Source: Sipunculus nudus (taxonomy: Eukaryota; Annelida; Sipuncula; Golfingiida; Sipunculidae). Taken from it: a stretch of 64,000 bases of DNA. The DNA is taken from positions 90,244,642 through 90,308,641 of the forward strand of contig CM049306.1 of the NCBI GenBank assembly GCA_026874595.1, read 5' to 3'. Each line of letters begins with the position of its first letter. The stretch's first letter is position 1. Below are positions 12,801 to 24,800 of this stretch, piece after piece. The notes beneath the pieces were generated by a model. The model saw only the letters and a list, made by a program, of their open reading frames with translations. It did no database searches and was not told the DNA's origin. Both the position numbers and the translations under genes were made by a program.

Positions 12801-15800
12801 AAACACGTTTTCTCACTCCATGTACACGTGTGGAAATAAACTTGCGCCGAGTAGCACAAAACAGCGCGCACGTCACCTGATATCCGCTCTTAATTTCACA
12901 TATAAAATTATTTCCATTCAGTAACTCTTTACGTTCCTCCTTTCATGTTTCTTCCTCTTGTTTATGATATCAGAACCCAGGTCATCCATTCTTGTTATGG
13001 TAAACAGACAAACGTGAATTTTATTTATTACTCATACAAAGAACAAAAAATTACAAACTGGTCAACTGGAGGTAGCAAGTCCATGTGCCTTAACAGTTTT
13101 GCTTGGAAAAAAAAGACATCATGAACCAATAACGTGAGATAATACACAATTTACTGCAAATGTTTATGATCTATACTAAAAGGACATTTTGATGATTTGC
13201 CGCTAAGCCCCGTGTACTAGACTGTCACGGATCTTCCTGATATAGGATATAGGTACAAGGTTACCATGCATTTAAAGAAATTTTTTAAATCATTTTACCA
13301 CATTTAAAGAAAGACAAGTATACTTAGAGCAGGAAAAACAGGAGTATCTTGTCAGTATGTCACACCACTATAGATTTGAACGATCAGGTTCTTTTAACTG
13401 TCAGACCAACTTGCTGAAACTCATGCATACGTTCTCTCCATAACATAAATAAGACATGAGTTAACAAAAACAATTCAATATATTAAAGAAAACATATATT
13501 TCCGTTTCTCTGGGGACGTGCTCCATACATACATGCATTGATGATAATAAATTTTCGATAATAATCACAGAAACAACCACCAAGTCCGTTAACCACAGTA
13601 CACAGTTCATTGTTTAAACTTCTCCAGATGACACACGTGACATCGGGATGTTGCGCTGCCCGGCACACTGTTTGTACCCGCTGTGTTTACAGTACAATCA
13701 GTCCACCTTTCGATACAGGGAACTCCGATCACTCTTACCAATCCCTCGTTGGAATACTGGTATAAATCTCAAGCCACAATTCTCGAAGTACTCACTAATT
13801 AGCGCACAGACGGTTCTATCTTGACGCAGAGTCAATTTTTTTCACAGCTGATGTCTCCTCGAATCATCCAGCTCTAAGTAACCGAATGTGTTTCCACACA
13901 ACAATTTCTAGTACCTCCACAGTTACGCGTTTAAAAAATGTCCTCGGTCTGTTCCTGGAAGCACTCACAACAGGTTTAAATCGCTAGGTTTACCAGTCCT
14001 TCGGCAAAAATGCGATACTCGCTCTGGCGTCCGTTCAAGAGAAATCACCGTGGCCTTCCTCAGACACCGACAATCTACCCTTATATATAGACATCATCTC
14101 TCTTGCTTAAGGTGTTTCCGCTTTATCGAGCAGCTACAGGTTGTTGTAGTCAAGACCCCAGCCCTATGCTCTCCTTAAGCGTAATTTTGAGAATTTTTAC
14201 GAGCCGATAGACGTGATGCCACCAAGCCATGCAGGGAGCCCCGGCAGTCCGCCACCGTTTTGTCCGCACCGTTGACCGAGTAAAGCTACAGCACTTACAA
14301 CACAAGGCCCCGAGCCGGCCACGCACCGGCACTGGCAGCGATATAGCCCGTCAGTCTAGAGACCTGAAGCCGATAATCCCGACACTAAGAGAGATCGCCA
14401 GTTTATCTTCATAAGCCACATCATCTCTCAGTTGTCTTAACTCTGATACACGAACTGGTGCGCTGATCGGGCACTTGTCGCGAATTTCGTCTTAACACGT
14501 TTATATAAGCTTGCTTACGTCACGAGTCCTGACCGGCTTCTGATCAATCACCACCTCCTATTTTGCCGACTGTCAATAACTACATGAATTTTTATATGGA
14601 CAAGCCTCCACAGATAAAACCCTGAGAAAACCAAACTAAACATGTGCATATCCTTTGAAGTCTACAACAAACAATCGTTACTATAGAGACCGCCAAACAG
14701 AGACGGCTTCCACGGAATTAAACTGTACAGAAAGTAACATCAAACGAGACCAAGTGCTCTCTTGACAAAATTTCTCACGCTAATATCTAAACATGATACT
14801 CTATATCTATATACAATAAATTTTCAAAACAATCATCTGGTTATACTCCATACTAGAACATCCTATATAATAACTAAGTTACAGTGTTCTGGTGACTCAT
14901 CTACATAATAACGTTCTGTCAACGCTGATGGGTTCACAAAGTTGAATTGGTTTTTTTTAAGAAATCGGATCTCAAACATAGTACCCAGACTTAATCAAAG
15001 ATAAGGTCAGACTGAGTTTGATACTAATTTGATCCCATTGTGGGGGATGTTTTTTTATGCATTATGCCTGTCAGTTTGGGCGAACTTTGGTTTCTCTTCC
15101 CACATGCATGTTAATTAAATGGAGTTGGGGATTGCCCAGCATTCAGCTTATGTTACCAGGCAAGTACATGTATAAAGCTGTCATAATTATTATAGAATCA
15201 AAGAAGGCAGGTTTGTGAAGGACTTTAATATAAATAAATTTGGTTTGCCACCTGGCGCTAGTTACCGAGTACGAGGTCTATATATATATATATAGATCCC
15301 AGATTCCGATCGGGATTCAGTCAGGCCTAATCCTTGTTCGGGATTTGGCTGGACAAGGGCACATAATTTTGATTTAATTAAGAAAAATTCACCTTAATTC
15401 AGCCTGCTCATAAACTGAGTCTGTATCGTTCTGTCAATTTTTTATTCATGCCACGCCAAAGTTCAAATACATAAAGTTAGTTAAACAAGTGAAAAGCAGG
15501 ACTGATACCCGACATGAATTTATTAATGAAATAAAACAGTGCAACTCATTTTTGTGGCTCAACATAACCTTTGTAAAATGCCTGTTATCTGTTAAACTTG
15601 ATGATTACTTTTCTGGCTTACCTACATGCATCATATGTATAGATCAAAATAATTAAATGTTGTATCTATATTTGTATCTATTTTATAAATATAAAAAAAA
15701 AATACATTGGTGTGAAAATTAAGTTAGCAAGTAGATGTGCTGGACCCGTGGTATGGGTAGTGTTACAGGGTGACATGGGTGTTATGTTATGTATGTTATG

Positions 15801-18800
15801 CATTCTATTTTTCCAGATTTTACAATAACCACCTGCAAGGTTACTTCCAGCTGTACAAGAACACCTTCTATCCTTACGAGGTAAACTGCATATCTATCAT
15901 GTTATAACTGGACTCTCTATCTATATATTCTATAATCCATGCAATCCAGTGGCGTCAATTATCTTCAAGGGTGGGGGATGACTCGGAGTAGAAGGGTAAT
16001 CAAAGTTGGAATAACTTTTTTCATAAACAAACGTCTATGTATATGTGTATATATGTGTATATATGTGTGTGCCTGTGAAACATTTCAAATATATCACAAT
16101 TAAGTGTACGGTTTATGAAATAAAGTATTATTTTTCCCGTATATGTTACTTTTAAACCAGGTTTAGATATATAATATTTCATAGTAAACTCGGAAATGGA
16201 ACCAATGACTAATTGTGTTTATTAAAATATTTCACTTTCCATTTATATAAATATTACTCTCTGAAAAGCAGGGGTGTTTACATTGATCATCCCCCCTTGT
16301 TTAAAGGGGGGCGGATTTATACCCCCATTCGCCCCACCCTCTGTATTGACGTCCCTTATGTACACAAATATATTTAGATACTGATGGATATTTAGCGGTA
16401 AATAAATTCTAAAACTGTGCCCTGATAGAATAAGATATACACCAGCCTTAGATCATACATATACAGTAGATCCTCGATTATCTGAACAGAAGGAATGAGA
16501 AACGCTTCACCTGTGGATGATCTGCGCATATTAGTTGCCACTTCAGGTGACTATAAAATGTCTCATTTTAATATGGAATTAATGAAATGTCAGATAATTA
16601 ATGTGTTCGTTAACGGGGGCTTCATCAAAGTCTGTGTGTCTGTTATCATAATTAGGTTCAGACAATATACCAGAGCTGTGGGCGTCGTGGTCGAGCCTCT
16701 TGTAACTGTGGAGCCGCGGTCAGGTCTGGAGACACTGTGTTTGTGGTAGACAGATGTCGCCGCCGGAGTCGTTGCCGTGGTTGGAGGTGCATTAATTTGA
16801 TGAAAACGGAAGTGTACTACCATAACCGCATCACTCCCGGAACCAGAGTATTCCGCCGCGGTGGGGGACGACAGTTTGACGTAAGCGTAAAATAACCTGA
16901 ATACAATTTGTTATGAAATTATAGTTCATTGTCTAATCATCTTTAATTTCATTGCGGAGCAAAAAAAAGTATGTAGGCCAATATCCAAAATTTGGGTTAG
17001 TAATTTTCTGTATGTTATTGTATCAATACTATCTTCCGGAGACCTATGCACACAATCGCATATAATTTATACAAATACAGATGCTTTTTTTCACTACTTT
17101 GCATTGCCAGAAACACTTTTTGTCTGCACCCTTACGCAGGGTTATACACTGCAGTCGTTTCAGGTCTCCTTTGCTTTAACCGCTGCTTTTTAAGGCAAGC
17201 TTTTTCCGGAGTTTCTATACCAAGGCTGGCACGTGGCCAAATTTATAGTCATGCTGATGAGAGCGTGGTAATGAAACGTGGTAATTGTGTTGGATGCACA
17301 ATGCGAAACCCGGTGAATCTTGCTATACATAGCAGCGGTTAAAATGATATAGATATAGAACGACTACATGAGGAATGCTGAATTTTCATTACTCCTAACT
17401 ATTGCTTGTTCCATGCAAGGTCGCCAGATGGCAGCACAGCGCTTGGCCAAGTTTGCACATTTTTTTTTTCAGTAAGGCATCTGCCTGCATTCTTCGTTAG
17501 ATATGCAGCATGGTTCGTCACAAATAGAAGTATTTGAGAAAATTAAGCTTATTGCTGTAAATAAAAACTCATGGAGAGCGGTGGAGCAGACCCTACATGT
17601 AATCTTGCTCTATATCTACGAACTATTCTCGTTTCATTCTCCATTAACAGTTTAAAACACTTTACAGATAAATCCGATTTATTCGCCTCGGGCCCGACCC
17701 GGGAACAGATTAAAAGATAATATTTAAATACAATTTCCCGCTCCACAGAACAGAGGGAGATGCGCCTTATGTCCACTTAATACCACCTGCTCTTTCATAA
17801 TCATAATATGTTCTTTCCGGACGAGCAGATTCTGCTGCCTCACGGCACCTGGGTACGGATACAGACGAGTCGGTCACTGCTCAACGTGTGGATCAGGCCG
17901 TCACCGGCAGACTTCGAGAAAACGCAAGGTGGGGCTATGCTCGGTCTCTTACAGAATACAAGTTTTCAACAACAAAAAAAAAAAAACAGTCCCATGAGTA
18001 ATTTTGATTTATCGGGTAAATCAGATCTATACTATATATTGGGTAAATCAAATATACAAATTGTATTTGTAATCTATATTCACTTGACTTAATATTCACT
18101 ACTATATTCAATTGTTAGTGGTTACATTATATTCATCTACATGCATGTGGTCTGGACTGTTGCACTCTTATTTTCTGCGCTATTGTCATGGTAATTAATA
18201 TATAGACCCAATGCATATGTCTGAAAGAAAACGTTTTTTATTTTTTTTTATTAATAATAAAACCGAAGAACTACCATATATATGTATTTATTTATATATC
18301 TTTAACTTATACACTTCTTTAAGTCTTGAAGATCTTTTTTATATATATACCCCGGAACCCCTAACCTTTAAGTCTACATTTTCATTATAAAACACAGCCA
18401 ATTGTTCTCGCAGAATGTTTTTCTTAGCGTACGCTTGTAAATGTGTATTACCACAGGATAAAGTTTACCAGCAAGGTTAATATAGGGGTATACAATAACA
18501 CCATGCAAGCTGCTGTACTGAGTACGTTACTGCTTTGTGTCACAGGTTTGTGCGGGTTTTATGACGGTAACCAGCGGAATGATTTTACATTGAGGGACGG
18601 AGAGGTGTATAACGGTAGGGACGCCAGGAGGGGCGGTCACCCCACGATCTTCAACGACGACTGGAGGTAGGAACAACAGAAACTTAACTATACAATACAA
18701 AGAGTTAAGTCAAGGTGTATTATCACTAACCGGGCTGTTATTTGGTCACCTCCTTGACTTGTGGAAGAAGAACAGACAGAACGCTAGAAAAAAAACTTTG

Positions 18801-21800
18801 TAGTAAACTCATAATTTTCACACTTAATAAGATTAAATCAGAAGTACGTGTACATGCGTGAAAATGCTTCAAGCCTCTTGTGGATCCATGCAGTCGTATA
18901 ATGCAGGAGTTTAGTGAGCAATGGATCTAATAGGTCCCCCCCTACTCTTAGCGATCCGAACGCGTTGGATTGACGTAATTTTTTCATTGTTTACTGAAAA
19001 ATCGTGTTTATAAGGATTAACTATGCAGATAAACGCATAATGAGTGTGAGATGTGGTTGATTTGATAAGGCTTTTCATACGCACATATAGCATTCGTTTT
19101 ATGTATATATAGTCTGTACAACCGATATTACTAATTTTTGCAGAGAATTCACGTATTTGCATGCATTCAGTCTGTTTAAGCTGCATAAAAATTTCAGAGT
19201 CAAACGAGAGGACAGAATTTTCAATGGCGTCCCTAAAAACACGTTCAGTCCGACCAAGCAGTGCGACTGCCTAGATGACACGGAAGACTGTAGTCCGTCA
19301 GCACTGCTCGAACTCTGTGACTTCGATACACGTGAGTTCTCGTTCACTGTTTTATTTATATAACTTCAGCTCACTTCTGGAGTGTTGATTTCATTATACT
19401 TTATAAATATTCCTATTAGGCCAAAAAAATAAAAGGTATGGTTCTCAGGCACCGCCCGCGTCGATTTTAACCCCCCGCGTCAAACATTTTAATTTTGATT
19501 TTTACCTTTCAAGAAGATAAATAATACAATTTATGTAGTGCTTTTACCTGCTTAGCAAAAAAATGTTTAATTCATGCTTTTCTCTGATCATATGACATTT
19601 TTGTTGAAACATACAAAAAAGGTCAAAAATAAAACACCGCCCGCCGCACTAATTTCTGAAAAAAAGTGACTGAGAACCTTACCCTTATTTTTCTTTGGCC
19701 TTACGCCGTCACAGTCTGCCCAGTAAACATGTATGGGCTTGATAAAATGTGATTTCAATTCTCAAAGTTTTGCAATTTTTTATTTTTTACTTTAGTGTAG
19801 TAGCTTAATCGTAAAATCAATTATCAATTATTATTATTTATTATTATCATAAAAAATTATAGAGCGCCAAATTGATTATAAAACGCACTGATGTGTTTTA
19901 TCTAATTCTGAGAAAGTAAAAATGTAAAAAAAACTTAGACGATGTTACATGTAAACCCTTTAAATTTACGATAAATAATACAATATTTTTACATACATTT
20001 CTCAGGGAAGCGAAAGATTTGTTTTAAATCGGTTCATGATATAAAATAATGTTATTTCTTTTTTCATATGCACTATGCGCTTTAGGTCATTATCTCACAT
20101 AATATATTTGAATATTTAAAATAAGTAGTTTAAAGTCAATTTAGATATGGTTACTGTGAGACCTTAATGCAATTAATCGTCTTATTAATTTTTTTTTCAG
20201 GGGGAGAGATAACGGAGGAGTTGCAGTCTAACCAGGGGTTGACCGCCGGTGCTGCCACTTACCATTCGGACACCAGCAGACGCCGGCGCTCCGCTGACAT
20301 CTATAATGACATTGACATTGATCCTGATTATAGACCGCCGGTAGGTGGCGCATGCATGAATATATTGAAGTTTACAAATTCATCAGTATCTGAGCAGTTG
20401 AAAAATAAAAAGTGTTTAAATATGCCTTACTTATTGGATGATCAAGCATATTTGATGTACTTCTTGCCTGTTTATCAGCGGCAAGGCTGCGTTTACCCTC
20501 AGTCTGATTGTTTAGGGAGTTTCAGATCGTTATCTTAGACTTAGATCAATAAGTGAGATTTAGATTAAGCTGTGTTTTCATGGGGGTGCATATAAAGAAG
20601 TACTTAGCTGCAGTGGCGTCCCGGGGGGAGGAGGGTCAAGGGGGTCCTGACCCCCCCCCCCCCGGCCCTTTGGAGCCGAAACAACCTTTTTAAAAGGTTT
20701 CATACCAAATTTTGCGACCCTGACCCCCTCCTTCCCGGACCACAGGACCTTTTTTTAGGTTTTTTTTCTTTTAGTGTTCCTGGGCGTAACCCTCCCCTTT
20801 CCAAAATCCTGAATCCGCCCCAGAGCTTTAGAGTGGATCTACAAGATCTTTCTAAAATCGCTAAAGTACCGTCATTTTACCTTGAATCTCTTAGTTAACG
20901 CCGACCTTAATCGTGAAAAATCTGGTTTTGGCATATATGCATATACGCTGACATTTACATGGTAACACGATAGATACAAAACATATAGTACAGATATATA
21001 CGCGCACGTGGAAACACAGCTGAGGTGATTTTTCGATAGTAAATTGAGATACAGATCATTTATATGTAACATCAAGATTAAGTTAAATTATTTAGGAAAA
21101 AAAATTAAAGGTATGGTTCTCAGGCACCGCCCGCATCAATTTTAAACCCCCGCATCAAAAATTTTTATTTTGAATTCCCAAAGTAAGTTACCAATTTTGA
21201 GCTACAGCCACTCGGACATTTCTTTCAAGAAGATAAAATCATACACTTTCCTTTGTTATGTAGTACTTTTACTTGTTTAGCAAAATAAATCTGTCATTAT
21301 CATGCTTTTCCCTTATCATTTGACATTTTTATCGAAACATACCAAAAAATTAAAAATAAAAAAACCGCCCGCCCGCATTGATTTCTGAAAAAAAGTGCTT
21401 GAGAACCATACCTTTTTTTATTTTGGCCTTAGTGCAATTTAGATAGGTTCGTGAAATCTAGGGTGTGCATTGAGATTAAACAGTTACAAGGACATTGAAT
21501 GAATTCTGACATTAATGCCTGATTCGATAAATGAGGTTTACTTTAGGTGAGATATGAATGTTTTCTTTTTTAGAATTTTACTTGGCCAATCAACGGCTGG
21601 ACGGAGGAAAGTGCCCGCGCATTCTGCGAGGACTACATCAAGAAGCAGAGTGAGATCGGGAGCCGATGTGAAGAACTGAAGAAACTGAACCTCACCGACC
21701 TGAACACCGATAACGACGTAGAAACATGCGTTGAGGACATACAGGTCAAATGAGAATTATTTTTAATGACAACTATTTGACGACTTTTACACACATTTTA

Positions 21801-24800
21801 CACATTCTGTATATTCATGTATTGTCGCTCATTAGCAAAATCGAAAAAGTCATGTTGCGAGCTTTCACGGAGGCACCTTATTTCGTTGAATGTATGACTA
21901 TAGTTACTTTTGATTAGTTTCATTCCTTAATGGAACTATGATTTGCATTATAATGCTTTAATCAATAGCTATATATTAATATGCATAAAGGTTAATTTAT
22001 AACATGAATATTCATGTTATCTGGTATCTCTTCAAGTAGAAAATCCTTACATACGCATGTGCCTAAACAAATACCTAAGCAAATATAACAGACAACGATG
22101 TCACATATTCTTTTTATCATACAGATCACAGGAAATACGAGCTGGGCACAGTCTGCTTTAGATGCTCTGCAGGCGGCTTGCGTTTCGGAGATGGAAAAAG
22201 AACCAAGGATCGCTGACACGAGCCAAGGACGAGACGCCGCTCAGGGAATCCAGGAGGCGTCCTGTATCAACCAGTGCAGCGGTAACGGAGACTGCGTGGA
22301 AGGTGCGTAACAGAGTGGCGCCATTGGTAACTTTGTCCTATAAGGGTAAAAGAATGACAAGTTTAAAGTTCTAGGACGACATCGGATGTGGAGAGGTGAT
22401 GGAATAACTAGAAACATATTTTCAAGTCTGAAATCTTAATCAGTTAAAATTAATAGTCAAAAGGAAAATTTCAATAAAAATTGGGTCGTCTGATTGTTTA
22501 GAACGCCGAAAGAACGGAAAATCCTTCATGTTCCTCACTTATTACACTCAACTATACGCGCACGGTTCTTTAAACAGAGAAAGTGAAATTGTACGAAGTG
22601 AAGTTAGATAAAAGCTAGAGGCACCGATAGGAACTAGCTAAGCACAAAAAAAAATCTTTCTTTGTCGAACACTTTACCCAAACAATAAGTGCCAGTCGTC
22701 GCTGGCAGGTGTCGCCAGTGTGATTGGAAATGTTAATTGAATGAAGTGGGGTTGACCTGATTTAGGTGGCCTCACTCTTTGTTACCTTTTATTATAACAA
22801 AATCGTTCTAGTCCATTTGACATGCATAGAAACTTTATATTTGTGTAGTTATTTTCACAAATTATGACATTAGGTTAAACTATTTTTTTCATCAGTTTGT
22901 CACCATAGTGGTGCTAATATAAAAATACTCTAGTTTGTGTTTGTGACAGACATAGATATAGACAGACATAGACATAGTTTATTTCTAACACCTTTTTACA
23001 GATACATGAGTACCTGATGATGCGATCATTAGTGAAAACTATGGCCATTACTTCATATAACGCAGTACACAGTGGGAACCTGTCTAAAAGGCCACCTGTC
23101 TAATAAGACCACTTGTCTATTAAGACCACCCTTGGATGAGCCGAAAGCATTCACATCGGTTATAAATGACCTGTTTAATAAGACGACCTGTGAATTAAGA
23201 TCAAATTTAGTAAGTCTCACGGGTGGTCTTCTAACACAGGTTACACTGTGCATTCTTCTTTCAGTAGAAGAATCTACTTTCAGCACCAACCCTGATGAAT
23301 ATCCTTTAATGTTTGTAAAAAAACTATTATGATATTTTATGAATTTAGACCTCTTTTGGCCAGTCCATACGGGTTGTCTCAATGCATAGATTTCACTCTA
23401 TAGCACAAAATATACAAATAAAATGCCGGATATTATAATAGCGTATTTCAAAGATATACATAATCTTTGATGCATATACAGGGAGATGCGACTGTAACGA
23501 CAACTGGACTGGGGAGGACTGCTCCATCAGCACTGACGCTGTGCCGGATCAAATCAACATGCCGGATGATGGTTTATGTGACACCCGCCAGAGGGACTGC
23601 TCGGCCAGCACCCTGTACGGCGACAACTTCATCAACTCTCCAAACCTTACATGTCACCTTAGGGAGACAAAGGTAAAATATAAAATTAAAAGCAAACTGT
23701 TCCTTTTCATTTTACTTTTAATCCATATGTGATGTTATCCATATGTGTTTACAGCAGTGCAAATTCATTATTACGTTAACATAGGTTTATCAATATTTAA
23801 TATGAGTGGCCAATCACATTTGACTATGGTAGGATTGAATATTTCACTTATTTTAACATTTCATTTACTTTTTCTTTTATCTTATTCATTTATTAATTTC
23901 TTTATATTTGTGCAGATCTAAAATCTTAAAAGCCAGTTAATGCGGTTTTGTGTCCACACAGAAAATTTATACAGAATTAAATTTATTGTACAAAAGTAAA
24001 GTTATTGGCCGTTTTTTTTTCATTCTTATTTTAACCGATCAGGTTTTTCAAATCACTGTACAGAACTAAGACAAAAAAAAAAGTATGATTCTCAGGCACT
24101 TTCTTTCAAAAATCAGTCCGATAGGGCGATTTTTTTTCTTTTTTAACCTTTTTGTTTCGATTAAATGTCATATGATCAAGGAAAAGCATGAAAATAACAG
24201 AATTGTTTTGCTAAACAGGTAAAAGCACTACATAATAAAGGAAATATTATAAAAGTTGTATTATTTTATCTTCTTTAAAATCAAAATCAAAATGTTGATG
24301 CGGGGGGCGGGGGTTAACCTTGACGCGTGCGATGCCTGAGAACCGTACCCTTTATTTGATGGCCTAACTATGTCAGATTTTACGGGATTTTCAGATTGGT
24401 GCTAACGGTGCGACAGACGTCGGTGAAATGGTGAACGTTTCTGGATCGTACTTCAGTTTTAACCAGATAAGTTGCCCTCTGCCTCAAATTGGAAGCTATT
24501 ACGTGGCTGTCAGTAATGACGGACAGCGTGTGAGCGACGCGCGCATTATGATTACCCATGATTCCGCGTGCTACTCATGTGACTCCAGCGGCCCATCCTG
24601 TACTAGAAAGGTAACACGTCTTATAATACTCTGCAATTTTGGAGTCCTAAAACCAGATAGTAGAATATTATAATAATGCGCAAACTTTGAGTACTAAATA
24701 TAACATAATTCTGATGGAGCCCATGTGTCCACGTTGTATATACGCAGCTGTCACGCAGTTCTCATAATAGAATCCCTTAGACCATACCTCTAATAACAGC

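Larger units (their letters stand above)
9333..15816 (+). other. VWDE-like: Intron 5 of the VWDE-like gene (6.5 kb)
   Basis: Contains the compound microsatellite, a poly-C run near 10390, a Helentron-like copy (10968-11567) and a small hAT-like MITE (12341-12457). From 12460 to 15816 I see no exon, RNA gene or recognisable repeat; the short frames at 13500-14420 have no coding character I can name. Confidence 0.7.

Noticed and set aside
13483-14414. Possible minus-strand gene in intron 5
   Set aside because: Short frames only, no motif and no consistent exon chain.
16464-16490. pogo/Tigger-like end (ACAGTAGATCCTCGATTATC), and a similar one near 29195
   Set aside because: No matching inverted end or TA duplication could be found.
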